Positions 33,928 to 43,010 of a stretch of DNA of 64,000 nt are shown here, piece after piece. The DNA is taken from the NCBI RefSeq assembly GCF_963677065.1, contig NZ_OY781872.1:2165419-2229418 (forward strand), written 5' to 3'. The position numbers were made by a program, and so were the translations under genes. Numbering within the stretch: position 1 is the first letter of the stretch; each line of letters starts with the position of its first letter. This stretch comes from an uncultured Methanoregula sp. (GTDB lineage Archaea > Halobacteriota > Methanomicrobia > Methanomicrobiales > Methanospirillaceae). The notes beneath the pieces are model-generated. The model worked only from the letters and a program-made list of their open reading frames with translations, did not search any database and was not told the origin of the DNA.

Positions 33928-35829
33928 TCACTCCTTCCTGATCCGGCAGCTCTCTACCAGTTTCTGCACCATGGGGAAGAGGGCCAGGTCCGTGTGGGGG
34001 AGAAATGTGCTCGATGTATATTCATCCATGAATGCATTCTCGGCATTGAGTTCGATATAGGCTATCCTGAAGGCAATCTCATCGAGGGTCTTACGGGTCC
34101 TGCGGTTGATGAGAGCGATGTTTGCACCGGCCACGGCTCCGTTCCCCATGTTCCTGATCTGCTCGAACGGGATCTCGGGGATGAGCCCGATGATGGTTGC
34201 GTTCTTCTTGTCAATGTAATTCCCGAACGCCCCGGCAAAGTAGATGGTCGAGATCTCGTGCCGGGTCACGCCTGCCTCTTTCATCAGCGTTAAGCAGGCC
34301 GCGTGAATCGAGGCCTTGCTCATGATGAGATTCTTGATGTCGTTTTCCGTGATCACGATGTCCTTTCCGATCTCGGTTTCATCGGCCCATGCTATGACGT
34401 ACTCCGGGAAATGGCCGTTTGTGCGGATCCGGGGGTTTGCAATCTCTGTATTGAACCGGCCGGTCCGGTCGACAACGCAGGTGCAGAGGAGTTCGGCAAG
34501 AAGATCGATGAGACCCGAACCGCAGATCCCTCTCGGCTTGATCCCGTTGATGGTGGAATATTTCGGCCTGAGCGTTCCCGGGTCGATCGAGATCTTCTCG
34601 ATCGCGCCGGGGTTTGCCCGCATGCCGAAGAGGACTTCCCCGCCCTCGAGGGCCGGGCCGGCTGCTCCGGCGCAGGAGAACATCCATTCCTTATTGCCAA
34701 GCACGACTTCAAAGTTGGTTCCAATATCGATGAGGAGCGAGATCTCTTCCCGCTCACCCATGCCGCAGGCAAGGATGTCGGCAATGATGTCCCCCCCGAT
34801 GAAATCGCTGACTGCCGGGAAGAAAAAAACCCCCCCGTTCGGGTTGACCGTGATGCCGATCCGTCCTGCTGCAACCGAGAGGGCCCGGCGCACGACCGGA
34901 ACATATGGTTCGGCAATCATGTACGCCGGGTCGATCCCGAGCAGCATGTGGGTCATGACCGTGTTTCCGGCAACGATCACTTCGTACACGTCCTCCCGGT
35001 CGATCCCGGCCGAGTTGGAGGCCGTGGTGATGGCCTGGTTGATGCTCTCGGCAGCGAGCGCCTGGAGTTTTGCAAGGCCATTCTTCCGGGCAAAGTTCAC
35101 TCGTGCCAGGATATCTTCCCCGCAGCTGATCTGCTTGTTGTAGTTCGAAGCAACGCTCACGACCTTGCCGGTCACGAGATCCCAGAGATAGACAACGACC
35201 GTGGTTGACCCGAGATCCACGGCAGCGCCGAAGACGCGTTTCGAAGTGTCGTTCTCCTGGAGGTCGATCAGACGGTAGCCCCCGGGAACGAGGCCTATGG
35301 TGCCGGTCACTTTCCAGTCGCTGTGCCGGAGAATGCCCGGGATCTCCCGGAGCACTTCGAGCGGGGCATACATCTGCTCGGCAACGGGACCCCCGCTTTT
35401 CTGGATGCCCCAGAGGAGCCGGGAGAGATCCGGTGACGGGTCGCTCAGGGTCGGGGGCTGGAGTTCCACGTAATATTTCTTGACTGATGGCCGGAAATCG
35501 ATGGCCTGTTCGAGCCCTTCGACCAGGATCTTCTGCTCCTGGATGAGCGTGTGCTCGGGAACCACCACATGGAGATCGCCCTGCACAAGGGTCTCGCAGG
35601 CGAGGCAGGCGCCTTTTGCCAGCTCGGCTTCCGTGAAGAACCGACCGTACTTCTGCCGGTCGAACTCGGTCTTTCCGGACTGGATGAAGACAACGCACTT
35701 GCCGCACTTGCCCTGGCCGCCGCAGACCACGTTCATGTTCAGGCCTGCCCGCTGGGCTGCGTCAAGGATGGTCGTGCCCCGGGGAACCTCTATCTTCCGG
35801 TAACTCGGGAGGAAGGTTACGGTGCGCAT
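33928..35829 (-). CDS. acsV: Reductive activator of the corrinoid protein (RACo)
   Basis: 633 residues. An N-terminal [2Fe-2S] ferredoxin domain has C36-x5-C42-x2-C45 (VCGGQGKCGKC) and C75/C78. A linker leads to an ASKHA-type ATPase with GAAVDLGSTTVVVYLWDL, VIVAGNTVMTHMLLG, DIGTNFEVVLG and PRGICGSGLIDLLAELL. RACo uses ATP to drive electrons onto inactive Co(II) corrinoid in the CFeSP. The start codon is one base past the CdhE stop, so the two are coupled. Its length matches bacterial AcsV. Confidence 0.92.
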   Translation of the reverse strand: MRTVTFLPSYRKIEVPRGTTILDAAQRAGLNMNVVCGGQGKCGKCVVFIQSGKTEFDRQKYGRFFTEAELAKGACLACETLVQGDLHVVVPEHTLIQEQKILVEGLEQAIDFRPSVKKYYVELQPPTLSDPSPDLSRLLWGIQKSGGPVAEQMYAPLEVLREIPGILRHSDWKVTGTIGLVPGGYRLIDLQENDTSKRVFGAAVDLGSTTVVVYLWDLVTGKVVSVASNYNKQISCGEDILARVNFARKNGLAKLQALAAESINQAITTASNSAGIDREDVYEVIVAGNTVMTHMLLGIDPAYMIAEPYVPVVRRALSVAAGRIGITVNPNGGVFFFPAVSDFIGGDIIADILACGMGEREEISLLIDIGTNFEVVLGNKEWMFSCAGAAGPALEGGEVLFGMRANPGAIEKISIDPGTLRPKYSTINGIKPRGICGSGLIDLLAELLCTCVVDRTGRFNTEIANPRIRTNGHFPEYVIAWADETEIGKDIVITENDIKNLIMSKASIHAACLTLMKEAGVTRHEISTIYFAGAFGNYIDKKNATIIGLIPEIPFEQIRNMGNGAVAGANIALINRRTRKTLDEIAFRIAYIELNAENAFMDEYTSSTFLPHTDLALFPMVQKLVESCRIRKE

Positions 35830-37167
35830 TTACTGTTTCCACTCCTCGTGCAGGAACTCGCCGATCTCGGCTGCATCGCGGGGACCTACCAGCACTTTCC
35901 AGCCGGTGGCATCCTCGATCCTGCCCGAGAGCGGGGATGCGTAGCCGGGGATGATCAGTTTCCGGTGGGTAACTTCATTCTCGACTGCGAACTTTTTGAT
36001 GGAATCCCTCACCAGCATCTCCGAGAGTTTCCCGGCAGCAACCGCGGTCAGGACCGAGAGCCCTTCCGTGTCCACGATCAGCATGAAGCAGGGAACCCGG
36101 GTGGATTCAAGATACCCCTGGAGCGTGAAGAACGTGAGCGAGAAATTCACGGTCATCAGGACCGGTGCGTTCTTGTCCGGTGTCCCTACCCGGTACAGGC
36201 CGGGGTTCATCTGGATCGGTTTCTGGGGATCGGTGTAGATGTTCTGCCTCAGGGTGAGCGCGGCCTTGGCCGGGCCCGGGGTGAGTGGGGAGGTGACGAT
36301 TACCGAGGCGAATTTGGTGATACCCAGGACAAGGGAAGCATCTTCCTGGCCATTCTCGGCAGTATCCATGAAGACCGGATAGCCAAGTTCCGGAACCGTG
36401 CGGGTGATCGCAAGCTCACGGATAGCCGTTGATCGGGAGATGAACGCGCCGAGGGATTCCGGGGCAGGGTCCAGGACAAGATCCTGAACGCCCTCGGCAG
36501 TACAGTCTTTAACCAGCTGTACGAGTCCTTCAAGGGTTGCGGCCCGGACAACGAGCGGGCAGCCGTGCAGTTTTGCAATGGCACACATATCGCGGAAATT
36601 TTCCGCCGTTGCCGCGTGAATGAGCGGCCGGTAGGTGCCGCAGTGGACGAGAGCTGCCTTGTGGGCAGCCGGATCTTTTGCAATAAGAACGGGGGGGAGA
36701 TGGGCTTCCACGCTCTCGACCGTTGCTACTGCCCGGGCAAATGTCTCCGGTGATCCGCTCGCATTCTCGATCGCAATCCCGTTGAACCGCAGATCGGAGC
36801 CGACCCGGGTGAAGGTCTCGTCCCTCACCCGTTCTGTTGTGGCAATGATCTCCGCATCGGTCATCGTATCCAGGACCCTGAAAACGATCCCGGGAGGATG
36901 GTAGAACGTCTTGTCATGCCGGTACAGGACGAACTCTTCACCCACCTTGAACGATCGGACACCGACTCCGACCTTGACAAGCCGGATGGGGGGCCTGGTC
37001 GACGCCCCGAGAACCGACTTTGCCTCCTCGCTTAAGTAAGGGCAGAGATCAACGTCTGCTTTCCCTCCGGCAAGTTTCATGGCGAACGTGAGGCAGGTGG
37101 GGTCGCCGCACTCCTTGCAGTTCTTCTTGGGCAGGAGTTTGTATATATCGAGAGCCTTGAGTGCCAT
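35830..37167 (-). CDS. cdhE: Corrinoid iron-sulfur protein, large (gamma) subunit
   Basis: Starting at ATG 37167 gives 445 residues. The N-terminal [4Fe-4S] motif is C17-x2-C20-x4-C25-x16-C42 (NCKECGDPTC...LC). The TIM barrel and C-terminal cobalamin-binding domain follow (VLVGPRDAAEI near the end). The subunit carries the methyl group on cobalt between the methyltransferase and acetyl-CoA synthase. It overlaps the CdhD stop by a few bases. Length is close to bacterial AcsC. Confidence 0.93.
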   Translation of the reverse strand: MALKALDIYKLLPKKNCKECGDPTCLTFAMKLAGGKADVDLCPYLSEEAKSVLGASTRPPIRLVKVGVGVRSFKVGEEFVLYRHDKTFYHPPGIVFRVLDTMTDAEIIATTERVRDETFTRVGSDLRFNGIAIENASGSPETFARAVATVESVEAHLPPVLIAKDPAAHKAALVHCGTYRPLIHAATAENFRDMCAIAKLHGCPLVVRAATLEGLVQLVKDCTAEGVQDLVLDPAPESLGAFISRSTAIRELAITRTVPELGYPVFMDTAENGQEDASLVLGITKFASVIVTSPLTPGPAKAALTLRQNIYTDPQKPIQMNPGLYRVGTPDKNAPVLMTVNFSLTFFTLQGYLESTRVPCFMLIVDTEGLSVLTAVAAGKLSEMLVRDSIKKFAVENEVTHRKLIIPGYASPLSGRIEDATGWKVLVGPRDAAEIGEFLHEEWKQ

Positions 37168-37168
37168 C

Positions 37169-38128
37169 TTACTGCACCTCCGCAGAAGATGATGCACCTT
37201 TTTTCATATCGGCAAATGCTGCTTTCAGAAGCGGGATCGTCTTCGGGTGACGGACACAGATGATCTCGGATCCGGCTGCCGCGGCTGCAATTCCTGTATA
37301 CAATTCCCACCGGACCGCCATCTCGTCCTGCAGGGCGGGTTCAGCCTCCCGGACTTCCTTGATGGTCAGCGTATCGGCAGCAGAGCAGATCATGGGCATG
37401 GCGAGATCGGCATCCCCCTTGAGGGCCGAGAACCGGATCCGCTCCATGGCCGAATAGGAATATTCGAAGCCGTACCCGAGCGTGCCGGTATAGGGATCGA
37501 TGACGATATGATCGCGCTGGACGCCTATCTCCCGCAGGAGGATGTTGAGCTGCTTGGCAAGGTTGATGTCGATCGGGGACTGGGCGAGCACCGAGTGGTT
37601 GAAGGCAAGGGCTGCGGCTGCAATGCTGCGGTACCGGCTTGCCTCAGCAGTGCCGAGGAGGAGGCGCTCCCCCTGCCCGGCCTCGCCGCAGGCAAGGAAG
37701 ACCTCGCTGTCGATCTTCGGCTCGTTGCTCCCCTCGATGATGAGCGGGAGCGTGGTTGAGGAGAGGACATCTGCAACCGTCTTCTTGACTGCAGGTATAT
37801 CGGTAAAATTTCGCTGTTTCGTGCTTGTCAGGTACAGCCGGACCAGGTCGGCGCCGTACGAGGTTTCGGCGGTCTTTGCCCATTCGGTAACGCTGTTTGA
37901 AAGATCGCCGCAACAGGTGCGGATGAGGGCCGGCCAGAAAACCGGGTTGTCGCAGACCTCGAACGCGATGAGCGGGGCGGGGGAGCCGGGGACGGACTCC
38001 AGGAACGGGAGGGTCTTTCCCCCGCCAATACGGTACGAGACCCGGCGTGTACCGCCATCGGCCTTGGTTGCCCCGAGGGTCACGTCTCCGATTGCAGCGG
38101 ACCAGTCAAAGGGAAGTTTGTATGCCAT
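37169..38128 (-). CDS. cdhD: Corrinoid iron-sulfur protein, small (delta) subunit
   Basis: 319 residues, a TIM barrel with DLVRLYLTSTKQRN and DPYTGTLGYGFEYSYSAMERIR, the hallmark of the CFeSP small subunit. It is about the size of bacterial AcsD and shorter than the Methanosarcina CdhD. It pairs with CdhE and binds the cobalamin between the subunits. It begins nine bases after the acetyl-CoA synthase stop. Confidence 0.93.
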   Translation of the reverse strand: MAYKLPFDWSAAIGDVTLGATKADGGTRRVSYRIGGGKTLPFLESVPGSPAPLIAFEVCDNPVFWPALIRTCCGDLSNSVTEWAKTAETSYGADLVRLYLTSTKQRNFTDIPAVKKTVADVLSSTTLPLIIEGSNEPKIDSEVFLACGEAGQGERLLLGTAEASRYRSIAAAALAFNHSVLAQSPIDINLAKQLNILLREIGVQRDHIVIDPYTGTLGYGFEYSYSAMERIRFSALKGDADLAMPMICSAADTLTIKEVREAEPALQDEMAVRWELYTGIAAAAAGSEIICVRHPKTIPLLKAAFADMKKGASSSAEVQ

Positions 38129-38137
38129 GATGCACCG

Positions 38138-40168
38138 TCACACCAGGGGTTTCATCTTCAGGGCCGGGTGCTGCACGCGCTCAAGGTACTCCATGAGCGC
38201 TTCGATGGTCCCGGCAGTGGTCTCATCGGCAATCTTCTCAAAGAGACCGGAAAGACCCCGTTCCTCCAGTTTCTTACTGAGCCGGACTTTCAGTTCCTCC
38301 TTGAGGGCGGCCGGCATCCAGACGAGCCGCTCGATCCCACCCTCTCCCTGCAGGAACCGGTCCGAGAGGACATAGTTCTTCGAGATCCCGGCAAAGCCCG
38401 GTGTCTGGGCCCCGCCGCCGATAGTGCCGGCAAGCGTGGAGAAGGTCATGCCCGAGGGGGTCATGCCCTTGTACTCCCGGTTCACGACCATGATCCCGTT
38501 CACCTCCGGCAGCATCAGGGCAATGGCCTCGAAACAGCCGCAGCAGGTCATAGGGTACTCCATCACGCTGTAGAGCGAGCACCGCTCGATCTCGCCATGG
38601 CTGGCTTTCTTGACAAAGCGGTTGACCCCCTCGAACTCCCCGTTCTGGGCATTGATGACTGCTCCTTTCTCGATGGGCTGGTTGGCGCCGGAAGGCGACA
38701 TCTCGTATGCGATCTTGCCGTCAAGCCAGCTGATGGCCCCGCAGAGTGCGAGCCGCTCGGGTGTGATGACGCAGACGTGGTTCGGGGCAAAAGTCTGGCA
38801 GAGCGTGCAGGAGTAGTAGGTATTCACGTCGGCATCACGCATGCCCTTGATCCGTGCATCGCGCTCCTCGTACACTATCTCGGCATCTTTTTTTGCTTCA
38901 AGGACCTTTGCGCCGTCAGTGATCAGGGTTACTGAAACCGCATCGAGCAGCTGGGGGAAGTCCATCCGGAACTTGCTTGCCAGCAGCTTTCCTATATGCT
39001 CGATACGGACTCCTTTTGCCACCGCTTCCTTCGAGAGCCTCACCCAGATAAGATCGCGCTGGGCAACATGCCAGGATCCTTCGCCGTAATTCACGAAATT
39101 ATGGATACGGCGTTCGAGCACCGGCTCGTAGTCCTTCTTCATGGTTTTCCCGGCAACCTCGATGATGATCGCCAGCGGGTTTGCGGAACCTTCCTTCAAA
39201 TCTTCGATCTCGGGTCCGATGACGGTGACTTTCCCGTCCTCAATCTCCCCGGGCTCCCGCATACGGAGGAGTTCGAATGCCGGCGATCTCCCGCCGCCGA
39301 ACTCCACGTACATCTCTTCTTTCCGGATGCTTTTGCCTTCGAATGCCGGGGAACAGCCCATAGGTATGGGGATGGCAGTTACGTTGACCCGGATCCCTTT
39401 CTCTTCCATGCCCCGGCTGACAACGGTGTCCGGAGTTGAAGAAATCCACGAGCCCCCTTCATACCCCCCAAGGGAGAGGATGGGGAACCCGAGCACCCGC
39501 ATGCCGTCGGCAAATGCTATCTCGTCATCCGTTAAGCCGGGAAATACGATGACAATTGCCTTGGCCCGCTCGGCAGCGTACGAAAGAAGCCGGTGGGTGT
39601 CGCCGGGCGTTACGCCCCCGAACATCATGGCAACGCGGGCAACGATATCAACGAAATGGATCCCGTACGTTGGTGTGGAACCGAGCGGGATGAGGCGGTA
39701 GTCGAGACCGAGTTTGACACCCGCCCCGGACAGGGTCGGGACAACTTCTCCGGCAAGGAACGTGAGCATGTATTTTTCCTGCAGTTCCCGGCAGATGGCT
39801 GCCGCACTGCCGGCGCTCTCGGGCTTCCCGATCACAAGGGCAAGACCGAGGATGCTCCCGTCGACAAGCGAGTACCCGAGCTTGCGGATAACGGTGTCGC
39901 TGATGAAACCCGTGTACGGTTCGGGCTCCTTTCCGGCTTTCGCCGTCTTTTCGGCAAGCAGGCACTCCGAAGCAACGATCGGGTTGTTTGCGGTCTTTGC
40001 ATACACTTCCGCTGCGGTCTTCTGTTCGTGAACGGCAATCCCGGTCAGCGCGTACGAGATCGGGAGATGGTATGCGGTCTCATCGTAAGAAAAAGATGTG
40101 TGAATATCCGAAATCCTTGCTTTCAGATCTTCCTCGCCGGTTTTCCTGGCCAGTTCCACGTCAGTCAT
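38138..40168 (-). CDS. acsB: Acetyl-CoA synthase, bacterial-type three-domain (AcsB)
   Basis: From ATG 40168 (GAGGG upstream) the protein has 676 residues; ATG 40189 is the alternative. A-cluster ligands are C454, C457, C466 and C476 (YSCTLC, HVC, LC) for the Fe4S4 and C543-G-C545 (TCCGCF) for the distal nickel; the spacing is identical to that of the Moorella enzyme (506, 509, 518, 528, 595, 597). It has the N-terminal domain that methanogen CdhC (about 470 residues) lacks, so it is a bacterial-type enzyme. It joins methyl, CO and CoA, or splits acetyl-CoA in reverse. First gene of the operon. Confidence 0.94.
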   Translation of the reverse strand: MTDVELARKTGEEDLKARISDIHTSFSYDETAYHLPISYALTGIAVHEQKTAAEVYAKTANNPIVASECLLAEKTAKAGKEPEPYTGFISDTVIRKLGYSLVDGSILGLALVIGKPESAGSAAAICRELQEKYMLTFLAGEVVPTLSGAGVKLGLDYRLIPLGSTPTYGIHFVDIVARVAMMFGGVTPGDTHRLLSYAAERAKAIVIVFPGLTDDEIAFADGMRVLGFPILSLGGYEGGSWISSTPDTVVSRGMEEKGIRVNVTAIPIPMGCSPAFEGKSIRKEEMYVEFGGGRSPAFELLRMREPGEIEDGKVTVIGPEIEDLKEGSANPLAIIIEVAGKTMKKDYEPVLERRIHNFVNYGEGSWHVAQRDLIWVRLSKEAVAKGVRIEHIGKLLASKFRMDFPQLLDAVSVTLITDGAKVLEAKKDAEIVYEERDARIKGMRDADVNTYYSCTLCQTFAPNHVCVITPERLALCGAISWLDGKIAYEMSPSGANQPIEKGAVINAQNGEFEGVNRFVKKASHGEIERCSLYSVMEYPMTCCGCFEAIALMLPEVNGIMVVNREYKGMTPSGMTFSTLAGTIGGGAQTPGFAGISKNYVLSDRFLQGEGGIERLVWMPAALKEELKVRLSKKLEERGLSGLFEKIADETTAGTIEALMEYLERVQHPALKMKPLV

Positions 40169-40274
40169 CGTCTGGTTCCCTCTGATCATGGGTTGCCTTG
40201 TAATCTACATATACTTTCGTTATAGGGTAAAACCCCGTGATATGTCATAAAATAGCAAAAGAGCCCCCAATAAC

Positions 40275-40286
40275 AAAAATATATAT
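40275..40286 (+). promoter_or_regulatory. TATA box of the DUF3821 gene
   Basis: AAAAATATATAT lies about 45 bases before ATG 40323. The predicted transcript start near 40305 falls after an earlier in-frame ATG (40296), which supports 40323 as the true start. The divergent acsB promoter must lie in the same 130-base gap; candidates on the minus strand are TATTTTATG at 40243-40251 and AGTATATGT near 40206. Confidence 0.5.
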
Positions 40287-40322
40287 CATTTATAAATGCA
40301 ATTCTCATTAACGAGAGGTACA

Positions 40323-41279
40323 ATGATGGGTTTAACAAAACGCTCAATAATCTTTTCCATCTCTTTTTTGGTTGTTGCACTGCTTGTTGTCCAACCGGTT
40401 CTCGCGGATATTGCCAAGACAACCCCCGCAGTGACTGAAAAAATGTCGATTGCCTATCGCGGAAGCGGCGGGTTCTATATCGGGAACCCCATCACGTTCG
40501 ATGGAACAAACGCTGCAGGCAATGTTACCCTGCTCAAGCTGACCGGTCCCGGCCTGCCTGCAGATGGCCTGCCCCTTTCCGATCTCACCGGCAGTAGCGG
40601 CTCCGGCAACACGGTTGATGTTAGCGCGGACGGATCCTGGAGATTCGTCTGGTACACTTCAAGTATCAAGGGGATTGAGCAGTTGCAGACCGCCCGGTAC
40701 ACCGTGACCGCATACGATCTCGCCCGTCCTGAATATGCAGCTGCCACACCCGTTTACTTAAGGAAACCCGAATTCTCCGTTACAGCAAACCCGAATGTGG
40801 TCAAGACAGGAGAATACGTGCAGCTTTTCGGCACTGCCGAGAACGGGGTCAGTTCCATCAAGATCGATGTAACGGATCTCTCCGGAAACGTTCTCCGTAC
40901 CTTTGAGTCCGCAGTGAGTGCATCGGGGTACTTCAACAACGGCTTCCACGTGGATATGCCACCCGGCCAGTACCAGGTGATTATCACCAACCCCCTCACC
41001 AAGAAAACCTCGTGGACTGCTCTCACGGTCTCATCTCCTTCGCAGACAACGGTGACCGTTCCGGTGAGTACACCGGTGCCGCAGGTTACGATCACGGCCC
41101 CGTCAACCCCGGGAACTGTTCCCGTAACATCGTCTGCAGTTCCCCCGGTTACCCCGGCAGCAACTCCTGCACCTGCAGGGAACTCATCTCTTCCCATGTT
41201 TGCGCTTGCAGTCATTGGCGGGCTTCTGGTCATCTGCGTGATCCTGGTAATCCTGTATACCCAGAAAAAGGCGCCATAA
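40323..41279 (+). CDS. Secreted/surface protein with C-terminal anchor (DUF3821-like)
   Basis: 318 residues from ATG 40323, preceded by GAGAGGT. A signal peptide (about residues 1-28, ending VQPVLA) leads into a domain with FYIGNPITFDGTNAAGN and VDVSADGSWRFVWYTSSI, the pattern of DUF3821 proteins of Methanomicrobiales. A second Ig-like domain (FSVTANPNVVKTGEYVQLFGTAE) follows. Then come a Thr/Pro/Val-rich stalk, a membrane helix (MFALAVIGGLLVICVILVIL) and a basic tail. It is probably part of the cell envelope. Confidence 0.88.
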   Translation: MMGLTKRSIIFSISFLVVALLVVQPVLADIAKTTPAVTEKMSIAYRGSGGFYIGNPITFDGTNAAGNVTLLKLTGPGLPADGLPLSDLTGSSGSGNTVDVSADGSWRFVWYTSSIKGIEQLQTARYTVTAYDLARPEYAAATPVYLRKPEFSVTANPNVVKTGEYVQLFGTAENGVSSIKIDVTDLSGNVLRTFESAVSASGYFNNGFHVDMPPGQYQVIITNPLTKKTSWTALTVSSPSQTTVTVPVSTPVPQVTITAPSTPGTVPVTSSAVPPVTPAATPAPAGNSSLPMFALAVIGGLLVICVILVILYTQKKAP

Positions 41280-41287
41280 TTTTTTTT
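41280..41287 (+). terminator. Oligo-T terminator
   Basis: Eight consecutive T follow immediately after the stop codon of the DUF3821 gene, the usual archaeal termination signal. Confidence 0.4.
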
Positions 41288-41381
41288 GAATCGTTGCCGG
41301 CATCAGGACCGGGTATCTCCGGCAACCATAATCTATTTTGGATACGGGCATCAACGCTACTACCACGACCGGTGTATTATC

Positions 41382-42905
41382 GTGAAAAAATTTTCCTTTG
41401 TCGCCCACATGCCCGACACCCCGGGATCCCTTCACCGGGCAGCGGAGATCATAAAAAAATATGAAGGGAATATCAACCGTATCCAGTTCGATCGCCGCAT
41501 AGATCCCGGCACGGTTTTTTACGAGGTAACGGCATCGGATTCTTCCTATGAGAAAATTACCGGTGAACTCGCCTCCATCGGGTACCTGCAGACCTCGCTC
41601 AAACCCCTTGATTTTTTAAAGTTCTGCGTATCCCTTCCCAACCGCCCGGGAGCGCTCTATGAATTTCTTAATTACACGACCGCTGCAGGTGCCAACATCG
41701 CCCTCATTGATTTTGATGACAAGGGCCGGCACCCGGACCGGCTTACCGTGAGTCTCAACCTGGAACAGAGTGCCATTGTCGAGCGTCTCCTGGATACCTT
41801 AAAAAGCCTCTACCGGCTTGAGATCATCGAGTATGACAAGACCGGCAAACATCTCGACGACACGGTCTTTTACGTCCGGTATGCCCAGGCAGTCCGGAAC
41901 CTTATCGGGGAATCGGAAGATGCGTTCCTTCTCTCCTTCCTGGGCGAGACCAACCATATCGCCCAGGAGCTGATGGACCGGGGATGCAACCCCCACCAGG
42001 TCTTCGAGAGCGTTCTTGCAACGGGCCAGACCATGCGGGCAACCTCCGGCGAACACTTTTACGCCGATGTCCAGAAGTTTGCGATAACTCCAAAGACCAC
42101 GCTGTACTGTTTCCAGCCCCCCTGCGGAGGGAGCCTGTTCATCATTGATGCCCCTGAGGGGCGCGTGATGATCGATACCTGTTACGGGATTTATCACGCC
42201 GATATCATGGCAATGCTTGCTCATTACGGCCTTTCGGATCCGTCCAGGATCTCCCGCATCATCGTTACCCATGCCGATGCGGATCACTGCGGAGCCTCCG
42301 GGTTCTTTTCAGCGCCGGTGTACATGCACCATGCTACCCTCGAGATCATCCGGACCAATAACCGGGCATATGGTTCACGGAACGAAGAATCGGTTCTTGA
42401 AGAATTCTATACCAAGATGGTGAACCTGTTCTCGCAGTTCAATGTCCCGTCCGATGTCCAGTGTTTTACCGGTCCCACCGGGATAACCCGCGGGATCTTT
42501 CCGGTAATCGGTTCCTTCTCTGTGGGAGATATCAAGCTTGAGATCCTGGATGGTCTCGGAGGGCACACCTGCGGCCAGGTATTCCTGTATTCAAAAGACC
42601 AGGGTCTCATCTTCACGGCCGACAGCGTCATCAATTTTGCAAGCATGACAAAAGAGCGGGCGGATTACAGTTCCCTTGCGGCCTTTCTGGTAACCTCGGT
42701 GAATGTTGACAGCGATCTCGCAAACCGGGACCGGAAAGCCCTGCTTGCCCTTGCGGAAGAGACCGACCGCCTCCTCACTCCCGCCGGGAAGCGCTGTCTC
42801 ATCTGCGGGGGCCACGGGGCGGTGTCCGTCCTGAACAACGGAAAGCTTGCTGCGTATGGCGAGATCGAGCGGTACGAAGCAGGGAACCATTCCCGCAAAG
42901 AATAA
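41382..42905 (+). CDS. Tandem ACT domain + metallo-beta-lactamase fusion protein
   Basis: The GTG at 41382 begins the first ACT strand (KKFSFVAHMPDTPGSLHRAAEII), giving 507 residues; the frame is open back to 41286 but the extra residues look non-coding. A second ACT domain follows (LKFCVSLPNRPGALYEFLNYT). The C-terminal half is a metallo-beta-lactamase fold with THADADHCG (the HxDxDH metal motif), GLGGHTCGQVF, FTADSVINF and GGHGAVS. ACT domains usually bind amino acids, so a ligand-controlled hydrolase or flavodiiron-like enzyme is possible. The exact reaction is unknown. Confidence 0.85.
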   Translation: MKKFSFVAHMPDTPGSLHRAAEIIKKYEGNINRIQFDRRIDPGTVFYEVTASDSSYEKITGELASIGYLQTSLKPLDFLKFCVSLPNRPGALYEFLNYTTAAGANIALIDFDDKGRHPDRLTVSLNLEQSAIVERLLDTLKSLYRLEIIEYDKTGKHLDDTVFYVRYAQAVRNLIGESEDAFLLSFLGETNHIAQELMDRGCNPHQVFESVLATGQTMRATSGEHFYADVQKFAITPKTTLYCFQPPCGGSLFIIDAPEGRVMIDTCYGIYHADIMAMLAHYGLSDPSRISRIIVTHADADHCGASGFFSAPVYMHHATLEIIRTNNRAYGSRNEESVLEEFYTKMVNLFSQFNVPSDVQCFTGPTGITRGIFPVIGSFSVGDIKLEILDGLGGHTCGQVFLYSKDQGLIFTADSVINFASMTKERADYSSLAAFLVTSVNVDSDLANRDRKALLALAEETDRLLTPAGKRCLICGGHGAVSVLNNGKLAAYGEIERYEAGNHSRKE

Positions 42906-43010
42906 TCTTTCAGACCGCTGCCCAATGGAGAATCGTCATTTTTGATCTTTTCTCCGTTCATTGTTTTTAACCGGAATGCTCCAAAGAGCGGCAGCTCGGG
43001 AAGACCGGTC

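Noticed and set aside
34303..35208. Plus-strand 301-codon frame opposite RACo
   Set aside because: It is antisense to a strongly conserved gene and has no family signature.
35551..36432. Plus-strand 293-codon frame opposite RACo and cdhE
   Set aside because: It spans two real antisense genes and shows no motif.
41286..41381. Upstream extension of the ACT/metallo-beta-lactamase gene
   Set aside because: It begins in the terminator of the preceding gene and has no conserved residues; the ACT fold begins at the GTG at 41382.
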